Assembly: GCF_040276065.1 (NCBI RefSeq)
Contig: NZ_JBELOI010000006.1
Coordinates: forward strand, 124,001 to 188,000
Direction of reading: 5' to 3'
Length of the DNA: 64,000 nucleotides
DNA from: Castellaniella sp040276065
GTDB lineage: Bacteria; Pseudomonadota; Gammaproteobacteria; Burkholderiales; Burkholderiaceae_B
Shown: positions 28,577-37,727 of the stretch, piece after piece
Position numbering within the stretch: position 1 is the stretch's first letter
How the letters are laid out: every line of letters begins with the position of its first letter
Position numbers and translations under genes: made by a program
The notes under the pieces: model-generated
The model's database searches: none
Told to the model about the DNA's origin: nothing
What the model saw: only the letters and a program-made list of their open reading frames with translations

Positions 28577-30514
28577 GTGAGGTTTCCCCATCTTTTCGCG
28601 CCGGGCCGTATCGGCGCCATGACGGTGCGCAATCGCATCATCGCCTCGCCCATGGAGCGCAATTACTGCACGGCCGAGGGCCGGGTCACCCAGCGCTACA
28701 TCGATTTCCTCGAGGCGCGTTCGCGCGGCGGGGTCGGCTTGATGTACACCGAGGCGACCTATGTCGATCCGAGGGGGCGCGGGCGGCAACAGCAGATGGG
28801 CATTTACTCCGATGATTTGATACCCGATCTGGCGCGGCTGGTCGACGCGGTGCGTCGGCATGGGGCGCGCATCGGTCCCGAGCTGCATTATGGCGGCCGG
28901 GTCGTCGACCCGAGCGTCAGCGGCCTCCAATCCTGGGCCCCCTCGGTCGTTCCCTACGCCGGCGCCGGCGGCGTGCCGCCGCACGCCATGAGCCCGGACG
29001 AGATCGCCGGCATCGTCGAGAAATTCGGGGCCGGCGCGCGCCGCGCCCGCGAGGCCGGCTTCGATTTCATCGGTATACACGGCGCGCATGGCTATCTGCT
29101 CAGCCAGTTCCTCTCGCCCTTCACCAACACGCGCAGCGACGCATACGGCGGCGATCTGCGGGGGCGGCTCCGGTTTCCCCTCGAGGTGATCGCGGCCGTG
29201 CGCGGCGCGATCGGCCCGGAAGTCCCCATCCTCTACCGGGTCAGCGGCGACGAGCGCATCGAGGGCGGCCTCACCAACGAGGATATGTGCGCGGTCGTCC
29301 CGGCCCTGCAGGCGGCGGGCGTGGACCTGATCGATGTGTCCGCCGGCATCTACGAGTCCAATCAGTGGATCACGCAGCCCATGGAAATGCCGCAAGGGGT
29401 GCTGGTGCCCATCGCGCGCAAGATCCGGCCCCATGTCGACATTCCCTTGAGCGTGTCGGGGCGCATCACCGATCCCAGCGTGGCCGAGGACATCCTGGCC
29501 TCCGGCGTGACGGATTTCGTCACCCTCGGGCGGGCCCTGCATGCCGATCCGGAATTCCCGAACAAGGCCCGCGAGGGGCGCCTGGACGAGATTTGCACTT
29601 GCATCGCCTGTAATCAGGGGTGCAGCGATCGGCATGCGATGGGCAAGCCGATCCTGTGCCTGGTCAATACCGCGACCGGACAAGAGCGGAAGTACGCCAT
29701 CCGCCGCGCGCCGGCGCGCAAGCGCATTCTCGTCGTGGGGGCTGGGCCCGCGGGCCTGGAATGCGCGCGGATCGCCGCCCTGCGCGGCCACCAGGTGGCG
29801 ATCTTCGATCGCAACGGCGAGCCGGGCGGCCAGATCCTGCTGAATCGGGTGGTACCGGGGCGCGAGGAAATGGCCGGGCATATTCCCTGGCTGAGCAGCG
29901 CCGTCGGCCGCGCCGGCGCGCGGATCGAGCTGGGCGTCGAGGTGACCGAGGAACTGGTGCGGGGCGAGCGCCCCGATGTCGTGGTGCTGGCCACCGGCGC
30001 CACGCTGGGCATTCCACAGATCCCCGGCATTCTCGACAGCCCGGTCGTTGACGGCGATGACGTGCTGCGCCGTCCGATCGCCGCCAAGGGCCGCGCGCTG
30101 GTGATCGGCGGCGGGATCCGCGGCGTCGGCGTCGCCCGGGTGCTGGCCGCCAAAGGCATGGCGATCGTGCTGGCGGAGGCCGGTCCCGAGCTGGTCGGCG
30201 ACATTGGCATGCGGTCGCGGGCGATCCAGGCGGGCGCCTTGGCGGCCCTGCCCCAGGTCGACGTCCATCTGCGGACGACGGTGGAGGCGCTTGGCACCGA
30301 CGAGGCTTGGCTCTGGGATACCGGCAAGCGATGGCGGGTGGGTGACATCGGCCTGGTCATCCCGGTGAGGCCGCTGCTGCCGGTCATGGATCTGGCGGCG
30401 GTGTTGACCGATCGTCTGGAGGGCGTCGCCGTCCATCTCATCGGCGACTGCCTGCGGCCGCGCGATGCGATGAGCGCCCTCCACGAGGCGGCGGCGCTGG
30501 CGCATCGGCTTTGA
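28577..30514 (+). CDS. NADH:flavin oxidoreductase, 2,4-dienoyl-CoA reductase / trimethylamine dehydrogenase family
   Basis: A 645-aa three-part flavoenzyme. Residues 1-330 are an old-yellow-enzyme TIM barrel binding FMN (FAPGRIGAMTVRNRI, IHGAHGYLLSQFLSP, SVSGRITDP). A 4Fe-4S cluster binds ICTCIACNQGCSD plus a later Cys in PILCLVN (about 339-358). Residues ~370-645 are an FAD/NAD(P) domain (ILVVGAGPAGLECARIAALR, and a second nucleotide loop VIGGGIRGVGVARV). Substrate unknown; relatives act on enoyl-CoAs, amines and xenobiotics. The start is GTG at 28577 with GGGGGGA upstream. It probably forms a two-gene unit with mog. Confidence 0.92.
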   Translation: MRFPHLFAPGRIGAMTVRNRIIASPMERNYCTAEGRVTQRYIDFLEARSRGGVGLMYTEATYVDPRGRGRQQQMGIYSDDLIPDLARLVDAVRRHGARIGPELHYGGRVVDPSVSGLQSWAPSVVPYAGAGGVPPHAMSPDEIAGIVEKFGAGARRAREAGFDFIGIHGAHGYLLSQFLSPFTNTRSDAYGGDLRGRLRFPLEVIAAVRGAIGPEVPILYRVSGDERIEGGLTNEDMCAVVPALQAAGVDLIDVSAGIYESNQWITQPMEMPQGVLVPIARKIRPHVDIPLSVSGRITDPSVAEDILASGVTDFVTLGRALHADPEFPNKAREGRLDEICTCIACNQGCSDRHAMGKPILCLVNTATGQERKYAIRRAPARKRILVVGAGPAGLECARIAALRGHQVAIFDRNGEPGGQILLNRVVPGREEMAGHIPWLSSAVGRAGARIELGVEVTEELVRGERPDVVVLATGATLGIPQIPGILDSPVVDGDDVLRRPIAAKGRALVIGGGIRGVGVARVLAAKGMAIVLAEAGPELVGDIGMRSRAIQAGALAALPQVDVHLRTTVEALGTDEAWLWDTGKRWRVGDIGLVIPVRPLLPVMDLAAVLTDRLEGVAVHLIGDCLRPRDAMSALHEAAALAHRL

Positions 30515-30604
30515 ACATCCAGGGCGCCAGCAGCAATTCCCGATACGCCTTAAAATCTCAGGATCTCCGTTTTAACCATCCAACCTTATCTTGGAGGTCC
30601 TTCC

Positions 30605-31669
30605 ATGGCCCTGGTTTCCATGCGTCAGCTCCTCGATCACGCAGCCGAGAACGGCTACGGGATTCCCGCGTTCAACGTCAACAACCTCGAGCAAGTCCAG
30701 GCCATCATGGAAGCGGCCGCCCAGACCGACAGCCCCGTGATCATGCAGGCGTCGGCCGGCGCCCGCAAATACGCCGGCGAGGGTTTTCTCAAATATCTCA
30801 TCCAGGCCGCCGTCGAGACCTATCCCCACATCCCCGTGGTCATGCACCAGGACCACGGCCAGTCGCCCGAAATCTGCCGTGGCGCCATCGACCTGGGGTT
30901 CTCCAGCGTCATGATGGACGGCTCGCTCATGGCCGATGGCAAGTCCATCGCCTCCTATGAATACAATCTGGACGTCACCCGCCAGGTCGTCCAGATGGCC
31001 CATAAACTGGGCGTGACCGTCGAGGGCGAGCTCGGCTGCCTGGGGTCGCTCGAGACCATGATGGGCGACAAAGAGGACGGCCACGGCGCCGAGGGCACCC
31101 TGACCATGGATCAGCTCCTGACCGATCCCGAGCAGGCCGCCGACTTTGTCCAGCAGACCCAGCTCGACGCCCTGGCCATCGCCATCGGCACCAGCCACGG
31201 CGCCTACAAGTTCACCCGCAAGCCCACCGGCGACATCCTGTCGATCCAGCGCATCAAGGAAATCCACGCCCGCCTGCCCAACACCCATCTGGTGATGCAC
31301 GGCAGCTCCAGCGTGCCGCAGGAACTGCTGGCCGAGATCCGCGAGTTCGGCGGCGACATGAAGGAAACCTACGGCGTGCCGGTCGAGGAAATCCAGGAGG
31401 CCATCAAGTACGGCGTGCGCAAGGTCAACATCGACACCGACATCCGCCTGGCGATGACCGGGGCCATCCGCCGCTTCATGGCCGAGAATCCGTCCAAGTT
31501 CGATCCGCGCGAATACCTCAAACCCGCCCGCGAGGCCGCCAAGAAAATCTGCCTGGCGCGCTACGAGCAATTCGGCACCGCCGGCCACGCGTCGCGGATC
31601 AAGGCCGTGCCCCTGACGGATATGGCGCGCCGCTATGCGGCGGGCGAGCTCAAGCAAGTCGTCCAGTAA
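30605..31669 (+). CDS. fba: Fructose-bisphosphate aldolase, class II
   Basis: Zn-dependent aldolase of glycolysis and gluconeogenesis, 354 aa (the long class IIB form). It begins ALVSMRQLLDHAAENGYGIP. Zinc ligands lie in VVMHQDHGQSPE (about 79-90), in GTSHGAYK (about 198) and in HLVMHGSSSVP (about 231). The phosphate-binding NIDTDIRLA (about 276) is intact. GGAGG precedes the ATG. TAAAAT at 30551-30556 could be a -10. In relatives pyk lies immediately upstream; here the oxidoreductase gene does. Confidence 0.96.
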   Translation: MALVSMRQLLDHAAENGYGIPAFNVNNLEQVQAIMEAAAQTDSPVIMQASAGARKYAGEGFLKYLIQAAVETYPHIPVVMHQDHGQSPEICRGAIDLGFSSVMMDGSLMADGKSIASYEYNLDVTRQVVQMAHKLGVTVEGELGCLGSLETMMGDKEDGHGAEGTLTMDQLLTDPEQAADFVQQTQLDALAIAIGTSHGAYKFTRKPTGDILSIQRIKEIHARLPNTHLVMHGSSSVPQELLAEIREFGGDMKETYGVPVEEIQEAIKYGVRKVNIDTDIRLAMTGAIRRFMAENPSKFDPREYLKPAREAAKKICLARYEQFGTAGHASRIKAVPLTDMARRYAAGELKQVVQ

Positions 31670-31714
31670 GCGCGTCTCGTCGCTCGCCCTGCCGCGCAAG
31701 GAACCAGGAACGCC

Positions 31715-32602
31715 ATGAAGGCCCTGCATCAATCCACTCTCGAGTCGCTGCCCCTGGTCGGGCGCGGCAAGGTCCGCGACATGTATGCCGTGGGCGACGA
31801 TCAATTGCTCATCGTGGCGTCGGACCGGATCTCGGCCTTCGACGTGATCCTGGATGACCCGGTGCCCGGCAAGGGCCGGGTGCTGACCGCCCTGACCGAG
31901 TTCTGGCTGGGGCGGCTCGCGCACATCATTCCCAACCACGCCACGGGCATTGCGCCCGAGGACGTGGTGGCCCCCCGGGAACGCGACCAGGTCGCCGGGC
32001 GCGCCATGGTGGTCAAGCGCCTCGAGCCCATCCTGGTCGAGGCGGTGGCGCGCGGCTATCTCATCGGCTCCGGCTGGAAGGACTACCAGGCCAGCGGCGC
32101 CGTCTGCGGCATCACGCTGCCGGCCGGCCTGCGCCAGGCCCAGCGCCTGCCGCGACCGATCTTCACGCCGGCGGCCAAGGCCGAGTTCGGCCTGCACGAC
32201 GAGAATGTCGATTTCGACTACGTCGTGGCCCAGGTGGGGGGCACGTTGGCCGCCGAGTTGCGCCGCGTGACCCTCGAGCTGTACCAGGCGGCGGCCGAGT
32301 ACGCCCGTGGGCGGGGCATCCTGATCGCCGACACCAAATTCGAGTTCGGGCTGGACGCGTCGGGCCGCCTGCATCTCATGGACGAGGTCTTGACGCCCGA
32401 TTCATCGCGCTTCTGGCCCGAGGAAGGATATGCCGAGGGCATCAGCCCGCCGTCCTTCGACAAGCAGTATGTGCGCGACTGGCTCGAGACCCAGGACTGG
32501 GACAAGACCCCGCCGGCGCCGCGCCTGCCCGCCGAGGTCCTGCAGCGCACCGCCGACAAATACACTGAAGCCCTGGACCGCCTGACCCAGGGGGCGATAT
32601 GA
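31715..32602 (+). CDS. purC: SAICAR synthase
   Basis: Joins CAIR and aspartate with ATP in purine biosynthesis. 295 aa, the longer bacterial/yeast-like form. It contains LVGRGKVRDMYAVGDDQLLIV (about 15-35, the ATP-binding loop; GKVRDMYAVGD), SDRISAFDVILDDPVPGKG (about 39-57), and the CAIR-binding GRGILIADTKFEFG. The stop overlaps the ATG of purE (ATGA), so translation is coupled. It follows fba by 45 bases and may be cotranscribed. Confidence 0.97.
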   Translation: MKALHQSTLESLPLVGRGKVRDMYAVGDDQLLIVASDRISAFDVILDDPVPGKGRVLTALTEFWLGRLAHIIPNHATGIAPEDVVAPRERDQVAGRAMVVKRLEPILVEAVARGYLIGSGWKDYQASGAVCGITLPAGLRQAQRLPRPIFTPAAKAEFGLHDENVDFDYVVAQVGGTLAAELRRVTLELYQAAAEYARGRGILIADTKFEFGLDASGRLHLMDEVLTPDSSRFWPEEGYAEGISPPSFDKQYVRDWLETQDWDKTPPAPRLPAEVLQRTADKYTEALDRLTQGAI

Positions 32603-33102
32603 ATGCGGAGGGCGCGCGCGTCGGCCTGATCATGGGCTCGTCCAGCGACTGGGACGTCATGCGCCATGCCGCCGCCGTGCTCGACGATTTCGGCGTTGCC
32701 TATGACGCCCGCGTCGTGTCGGCCCATCGCATGCCGCTTGACATGGTCGAGTACGGCGCGCGGGCGCATGAGCGCGGATTGCGCGCCATCATCGCGGGGG
32801 CGGGCGGTGCGGCCCACCTGCCCGGCATGATGGCCGCCCTCACGCCGGTGCCGGTGTTCGGCGTGCCGGTGCCCTCGCGCCACCTGCGCGGCGAGGATTC
32901 CCTGTTGTCCATCGTGCAGATGCCGCGCGGCGTGCCGGTGGCGACATTTGCCATCGGCGAGGCGGGGGCCGTGAACGCCGCCTTGCACGCGGTGGCCAAC
33001 CTGGCCATGACGGACGCCGATCTGCTGCGCCGGCTGCGGGATTACCGTGCGCGCCAGACCGAGGCCGCGCGCGCCATGACCGTGCCGCCGGTGGAGGGCT
33101 GA
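32599..33102 (+). CDS. purE: N5-carboxyaminoimidazole ribonucleotide mutase
   Basis: Moves the carboxyl group from N5-CAIR to CAIR. 167 aa, normal for class I PurE. Signature VGLIMGSSSDWDVMRHAAAV (about 8-27), SAHRMPLDMVEYG (about 44; H and R are active-site residues), and IAGAGGAAHLPGM (about 66). The purEK pair indicates the two-step microbial route from AIR to CAIR. Confidence 0.97.
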   Translation: MNAEGARVGLIMGSSSDWDVMRHAAAVLDDFGVAYDARVVSAHRMPLDMVEYGARAHERGLRAIIAGAGGAAHLPGMMAALTPVPVFGVPVPSRHLRGEDSLLSIVQMPRGVPVATFAIGEAGAVNAALHAVANLAMTDADLLRRLRDYRARQTEAARAMTVPPVEG

Positions 33103-34280
33103 TGCCGGTCGCCGAACCGCCCGACGCCGTGCCGCTGCCGCCAGGCGCCTGGCTCGGTGTGCTGGGCGGCGGCCAGTTGGGCCGCATGTTCTGCCAGGCG
33201 GCCCAGGCCATGGGCTACCGCGTGGCCGTCCTGGATCCGGCCGCGTCCTGCCCGGCCGGGATGGTGGCCGACGAGCACATCCGCGCCGCCTATGACGACG
33301 CGGCGGCGCTCGATTGCCTGGCTCGACGTTGTGCCGCGGTGACCACGGAATTTGAAAACGTCCCGGCCGACAGCCTGCGCCGCCTGGCGCGCGGCTGCGT
33401 CGCCGCGCCCTCGGGCGATGCGGTGGCCGTGGCCCAGGACCGCTTGGCGGAAAAGTCCTACATCCGGGCGGCGGGCGTGCCGGTGGCCGCCCACGCGCCC
33501 ATCCACTCGGTGGCCGACGTGGACGCCGGCCCTGACGCCCTGTTCCCGGGCATCCTCAAGACCGTCCGCTTCGGCTACGACGGCAAGGGCCAGGCCCGCG
33601 TGGCGTCGCGCGACGAGGCCCGCCGGGCCTTCGAGGCGCTGCGCGGCGTGCCCTGCGTCCTCGAGGCCCTGCAGCCGCTGGACTACGAGATTTCCGTCGT
33701 GGTGGCGCGCGACCTGCGCGGCCGCGTCGTCAGTTATCCGCCGTCGCGCAATAGCCATCGGGATGGCATTCTGGCGCTGGCGGTCGCCGACGGATCGGTG
33801 CCGCCCGCCGTCGCCGAACAGGCGCGTGTCCATGCCCTGTCGCTGGCGGACCACCTGGACTACCACGGCGTGCTGTGCGTGGAATTCTTCGTCCTGCGCG
33901 ACGGCCGCGTGCTGGCCAACGAAATGGCCCCACGGCCCCACAACAGCGGCCACTACACCCAGGATGGCTGCCTGGTCAGCCAGTTCGAGCAGCAGGCGCG
34001 CATCCTGGCCGGGTTGCCGCTGGGGGCAACCGATATGCGATGTCCGGCCGCCATGCTCAATCTGCTGGGCGACCTGTGGTTCGACGAGCAGGGGCGGCGG
34101 CGGGAGCCTGACTGGGCGGGCGTGCTGGCGGTGCCCGGCACCCGCCTGCACCTGTACGCCAAATCCGAGGCGCGCCGCGCCCGCAAGATGGGTCACGTGA
34201 ACATCCTCGGCGCGGATGCGCCGCAGTTGCAAGCGCGCATCGCCCGGGTGGCGGCCGTGCTGAGGCTGCCCGATGCCTGA
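33102..34280 (+). CDS. purK: N5-carboxyaminoimidazole ribonucleotide synthase
   Basis: ATP-grasp ligase that makes N5-CAIR from AIR, ATP and bicarbonate. 392 aa. LGVLGGGQLGRMFCQAA lies near residue 18. ATP-grasp elements are KTVRFGYDGKGQAR (about 153), the metal/phosphate region YHGVLCVEFFVL (about 254), and NEMAPRPHNSGHYT (about 270). The ATG shares its A with the purE stop (TGATG). The 3' end overlaps tsaC by 8 bases, giving a tight purC-purE-purK-tsaC operon. Confidence 0.97.
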   Translation: MPVAEPPDAVPLPPGAWLGVLGGGQLGRMFCQAAQAMGYRVAVLDPAASCPAGMVADEHIRAAYDDAAALDCLARRCAAVTTEFENVPADSLRRLARGCVAAPSGDAVAVAQDRLAEKSYIRAAGVPVAAHAPIHSVADVDAGPDALFPGILKTVRFGYDGKGQARVASRDEARRAFEALRGVPCVLEALQPLDYEISVVVARDLRGRVVSYPPSRNSHRDGILALAVADGSVPPAVAEQARVHALSLADHLDYHGVLCVEFFVLRDGRVLANEMAPRPHNSGHYTQDGCLVSQFEQQARILAGLPLGATDMRCPAAMLNLLGDLWFDEQGRRREPDWAGVLAVPGTRLHLYAKSEARRARKMGHVNILGADAPQLQARIARVAAVLRLPDA

Positions 34281-35367
34281 TCGGCGCCCGGAATCCGGGC
34301 CCTCGGCCGCGCCGTGCCCGGACGAGGGCCCGGCCGAGGCCAGCCCCGCCCAGATCCTCGAGGCCGCCCAGCGCCTGGCGCAGGGCCGGCTGGTGGCCTT
34401 CCCGACGGAAACCGTGTATGGCCTGGGCGCCGATGCGGAAAACCCCGTGGCCGTCGAGCGGATCTATGCCGCCAAGCGGCGGCCCGCCGGCCATCCCATC
34501 ATCGTCCACCTGGCGCCGGACACCGACCCGGGTTACTGGGCGGCGTCGGTTCCGCCCCAGGCCCGGCAATTGATGGCGGCTTTCTGGCCGGGGCCGCTGA
34601 CCCTGATCCTGCCGCGTGCCGATCGCATTCCGGACGCAGTCAGCGGCGGGCAGGACAGCATCGGCCTGCGCTGCCCGTCGCATCCGGTGGCGCAGCGCCT
34701 GCTGCATGCCTTCGCCCTCCTCAAGCCGCACGGCTGCGGCGGGGTGGCGGCGCCATCCGCCAATCAGTTCGGCCAGGTCTCGCCCACCCGCGCGGATCAC
34801 GTGCGCGGCGAATTCCCCGACCTCGACGCGCAGGCGCTGATGATCCTCGAGGGGGGCGCCGCCGAGGTCGGCATCGAATCCACCATCCTGGATTTGTCCC
34901 GGCTCGAGCAGGGCGTCGGTCCCGTGCTGCTGCGGCCCGGGCAGGTGTCGGCCGCGCAGATCGCCGAGGTGCTGGGCGTGAGGCCGGCCCTGCCCGATGC
35001 GGCGGCCCCCCGGGTGTCGGGATCGCTCAAGGCGCACTATGCGCCGCGCACGCCGCTCGCCCTGATGGGCGGCGACGCGCTGTCCGACTGGCTGCGTGCA
35101 GGCCGGGGCGGCGCGCGCGTGGCCGCCGTCGTGTTCGAGGGCGGCGAGCGGCCGGCATGGCCCGGGGTGGAGTGGGTGGTCGCGCCCGCCGACCCGCGCG
35201 CCTATGCCCGGGACCTCTATGCGCTCCTGCGCCGGCTGGATGGTCGGGGCTATGACGCGATCGTGCTCGAGCGTCCGCCGTCGGGCCCGGCCTGGCAGGC
35301 GGTCAACGACCGGATCGGGCGCGCGGCGGCGACTTTCCAGGGCCTGGGGATCGGGCGCCGGCCGTGA
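34273..35367 (+). CDS. tsaC: L-threonylcarbamoyladenylate synthase (Sua5/YrdC type)
   Basis: Makes threonylcarbamoyl-AMP from threonine, bicarbonate and ATP for the t6A modification of ANN-decoding tRNAs. 364 aa, so it is the long Sua5 type with a C-terminal domain rather than the short TsaC. The YrdC domain (about 25-230) shows VAFPTETVYGLGADA, KRRPAGHPIIVH and PSANQFGQVSPT. The C-terminal Sua5 domain follows (about 235-364) after the linker with VSGSLKAHYAPRTPL. Overlap with purK and position after purEK match relatives. tcdA (51673), which cyclises t6A, is also in the window. Confidence 0.93.
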   Translation: MPDRRPESGPSAAPCPDEGPAEASPAQILEAAQRLAQGRLVAFPTETVYGLGADAENPVAVERIYAAKRRPAGHPIIVHLAPDTDPGYWAASVPPQARQLMAAFWPGPLTLILPRADRIPDAVSGGQDSIGLRCPSHPVAQRLLHAFALLKPHGCGGVAAPSANQFGQVSPTRADHVRGEFPDLDAQALMILEGGAAEVGIESTILDLSRLEQGVGPVLLRPGQVSAAQIAEVLGVRPALPDAAAPRVSGSLKAHYAPRTPLALMGGDALSDWLRAGRGGARVAAVVFEGGERPAWPGVEWVVAPADPRAYARDLYALLRRLDGRGYDAIVLERPPSGPAWQAVNDRIGRAAATFQGLGIGRRP

Positions 35368-35417
35368 ACGGTTAAACTGCAAGACTGCCCAATCATTGAT
35401 TGATCCGGATTATTGTC

Positions 35418-35858
35418 ATGAAGTTCAAGGATTTCAAAGTCGGCATGGTCATCAGCCATCCTCCCATCGAGGTGGACGAGGCGGAAATGCTGGCTTTCGC
35501 CAAGGCCTACGATCCCCAGTGGTTCCACGTCGATCCCGAGCGTGCCCGCAAGGGTCGTTGGGGCGGGCTGATCGCCAGCGGCTGGATGACCTGCGGCCTG
35601 GCGATGCGCATGGCGGCGCAGGCCGCGCTCGAGGGCTCCGAATCCTTTGGCTCGCCCGGGCTCGAGCGCTTGCGCTGGATGGCGCCGGTGCGACCCGGTG
35701 ACTGGCTGCGGCTCGAGGCCACGGTCGATGCCTTGCGCGTATCCGCCAGCCGGGACGATCTGGGCATCATGCGTTGGACCTGGCGGGTCTACAACCAGGA
35801 CGATGTCCAGGTATTCGAGGGCGAGGCGACCAATCTGTTCGAGCTGGAAGTCGACTAG
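35418..35858 (+). CDS. MaoC-family dehydratase (hot-dog fold)
   Basis: A 146-aa hot-dog protein. The hydratase catalytic pair lies in AKAYDPQWFHVDPE (Asp and His separated as in MaoC/R-hydratases, about residues 30-45), then GLIASGWMTCGLAMRM. It would hydrate enoyl-CoA or a similar substrate. The ATG at 35418 has weak Shine-Dalgarno support; TAAACT at 35372-35377 could be a -10. The stop TAG lies inside the left arm of a hairpin. Substrate is not visible. Confidence 0.9.
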   Translation: MKFKDFKVGMVISHPPIEVDEAEMLAFAKAYDPQWFHVDPERARKGRWGGLIASGWMTCGLAMRMAAQAALEGSESFGSPGLERLRWMAPVRPGDWLRLEATVDALRVSASRDDLGIMRWTWRVYNQDDVQVFEGEATNLFELEVD

Positions 35859-35882
35859 TGGGATACTAGTGTCCCACTAGTC
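35853..35882. repeat. Perfect 11-bp inverted repeat with three ACTAGT units
   Basis: GACTAGTGGGA (35853-35863) and TCCCACTAGTC (35872-35882) are exact reverse complements around an 8-base loop that itself contains ACTAGT. The three ACTAGT palindromes start at 35854, 35865 and 35876, exactly 11 bases apart. The maoC stop codon is inside the left arm. There is no T run after it, so it is not an ordinary intrinsic terminator. Confidence 0.85.
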
Positions 35883-35885
35883 AAC

Positions 35886-35899
35886 CGCGGCGCGCCGCG
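35886..35899. repeat. Perfect 14-bp G+C palindrome
   Basis: CGCGGCGCGCCGCG is its own reverse complement and is followed by TTT. It lies three bases after the ACTAGT inverted repeat, between the maoC-like gene and ggt. The pair may act together as a terminator or a regulatory structure. Confidence 0.6.
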
Positions 35900-35948
35900 T
35901 TTCCGGACTGGGCCGGGCGCGCGACCGGGCGGGCATCAAGGAGCTCGC

Positions 35949-37709
35949 ATGACAACTTTCCGGTGTGCAATGGGCAGGCGCTTCGCGGCGCTACTGGTCG
36001 GCGGCCTGTTTTGCGCGGGCGCGCTCGCCGCCGCCGGCCACGAGCATCTCAACCCCGAAGCCGCCAGCGGCCGCATGGCGCGCGCGGCGGCCTACGCCAG
36101 CCACTACATGGCGAGCACCGCCAATCCGTGGGCGACGCGGGCGGCGGCCGACATCCTGGCGCGCGGTGGCGCCGCCGCCGATGCGGCGATCGCCGCGCAG
36201 ATGGTCCTCAATCTGGTCGAGCCGCAGTCCTCCGGTATCGGCGGTGGCGCCTTTATCGTGGCCTTCGATCCACGCGATGGCGGGGTGCTCACCTACGATG
36301 GCAGGGAAACCGCCCCGGCCGCGGCGCGCGCCGGGCGCTTCCTGCGCGCGGGCGAGCCCATGGATTTCCACGAGGCGGTCAACAGCGGCCGCTCGGTAGG
36401 GGTGCCGGGCGTGCTGCGCGCCCTGTGGCGGCTGCACCAGGCCCAGGGTCGCCTGCCGTGGGCCGAGCTGTTCCAGCCGGCGATCCACCTGGCGCGCGCG
36501 GGTTTTCCGGTGTCGCCGCGCCTGCATGCCCTGCTGGCGGGCGACCGGGATTTGCCCCGCCAGGCCGCGGCGGCGCGCTATTTCTACGGTCCGGACGGCA
36601 GGCCCTGGCCGGTCGGGCACGTGCTGCGCAATCCCGCGCTGGCTGACACCTTGGCGCGGATTGCGCGCGAGGGGCCGGATGCGTTCTATGAGGGGCCGAT
36701 CGCGCGCGACATTGTCGCCGCCGTGGCCGCGCACCCCGTGCCGGGCGATCTGTCGCTCGAGGACTTGCGCGATTACCGCGCCCTCGAGCGCGCGCCGGTG
36801 TGCATGCCGTACCGCGTCTACCGCCTGTGCGGCGCGCCGCCGCCCAGTTCCGGCCCCCTGGCGGTGCTGCAAATCCTCGGCATCCTGGCGCACACCCCGA
36901 TCGCGCGGGCCGCGCCCGAGTCCCCGCAGGCCGCGCACTGGTTCGCCGAGGCCGGCCGCCTGGCGTACGCCGATCGCGACGCCTACGTGGCCGATCCCGC
37001 CTTTGTCGAGGTGCCGGTGGCCGGCATGCTCGATCCCGCCTACCTGGCCGCCCGCGCCGCGCTGATCCGGCCGGGCCGGAGCATGGGCCGTGCCGAAGCG
37101 GGCGTGCCGCCCGCCGCGCCACCGCGTCCGGGCGCCGGCCGGGGCCTCGAACCGCCGTCCACCACCCAGGTCTCGATCATCGATGCATGGGGCGGTGCGG
37201 TGTCGATGACCAGCTCCATCGAGGGGGCCTTCGGCAGCAAACTCCTCGTGCGCGGCTTCCTGCTGAACAATCAGTTGACCGATTTTTCGTTCCTGGCCCA
37301 GGACGCGCGGGGCCGGCCGATCGCCAACCGCGTCGAGGCCGGCAAGCGGCCGCGCAGCTCGATGGCGCCCATGCTGGCGTTGCGCGACGGGCGCGTGGCC
37401 CTGGCGATCGGTTCGCCGGGCGGCAGCGCCATCATCAATTACGTGGCCCAGACCCTGGTGGGCGTGTTCGATTGGGGGTTGGGCCTCCAGCAGGCCATCG
37501 ATCTGCCGCATGTCGGCAGCCGCAACCAGGCCACCGAGCTCGAGGCTGGCACGCCGGCCGAGGCGCTGGCCGGGCCCCTGCGCGCCCTGGGCCACGAGGT
37601 CCGGGTAGGTGAGTTCCCGAGCGGCCTGCAAGGCGTCCAGCGCCTGCCCGACGGTCGTTTGCTGGGCGCCGCCGACCCGCGCCGCGAGGGGCTGGCCCTG
37701 GGGGGCTGA
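35949..37709 (+). CDS. ggt: Gamma-glutamyltranspeptidase / glutathione hydrolase
   Basis: Periplasmic N-terminal-nucleophile hydrolase that removes gamma-glutamyl groups from glutathione and its S-conjugates. 586 aa, normal precursor length. The signal peptide spans roughly residues 1-28 (FAALLVGGLFCAGALAAAG); ATG 35970 is an alternative start. ANPWATRAAADILARGGAAADAA and SSGIGGGAFIVAF are family blocks. The autoprocessing threonine is the first Thr of STTQVSIID (about T405), giving large and small subunits. GSPGGSAIINYV (about 480) forms the oxyanion/glutamate site. AGGAG precedes the ATG. It is separated by an AT-rich gap from a C-S lyase gene. Confidence 0.95.
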   Translation: MTTFRCAMGRRFAALLVGGLFCAGALAAAGHEHLNPEAASGRMARAAAYASHYMASTANPWATRAAADILARGGAAADAAIAAQMVLNLVEPQSSGIGGGAFIVAFDPRDGGVLTYDGRETAPAAARAGRFLRAGEPMDFHEAVNSGRSVGVPGVLRALWRLHQAQGRLPWAELFQPAIHLARAGFPVSPRLHALLAGDRDLPRQAAAARYFYGPDGRPWPVGHVLRNPALADTLARIAREGPDAFYEGPIARDIVAAVAAHPVPGDLSLEDLRDYRALERAPVCMPYRVYRLCGAPPPSSGPLAVLQILGILAHTPIARAAPESPQAAHWFAEAGRLAYADRDAYVADPAFVEVPVAGMLDPAYLAARAALIRPGRSMGRAEAGVPPAAPPRPGAGRGLEPPSTTQVSIIDAWGGAVSMTSSIEGAFGSKLLVRGFLLNNQLTDFSFLAQDARGRPIANRVEAGKRPRSSMAPMLALRDGRVALAIGSPGGSAIINYVAQTLVGVFDWGLGLQQAIDLPHVGSRNQATELEAGTPAEALAGPLRALGHEVRVGEFPSGLQGVQRLPDGRLLGAADPRREGLALGG

Positions 37710-37727
37710 AGTAGGGGTACGATTAAA

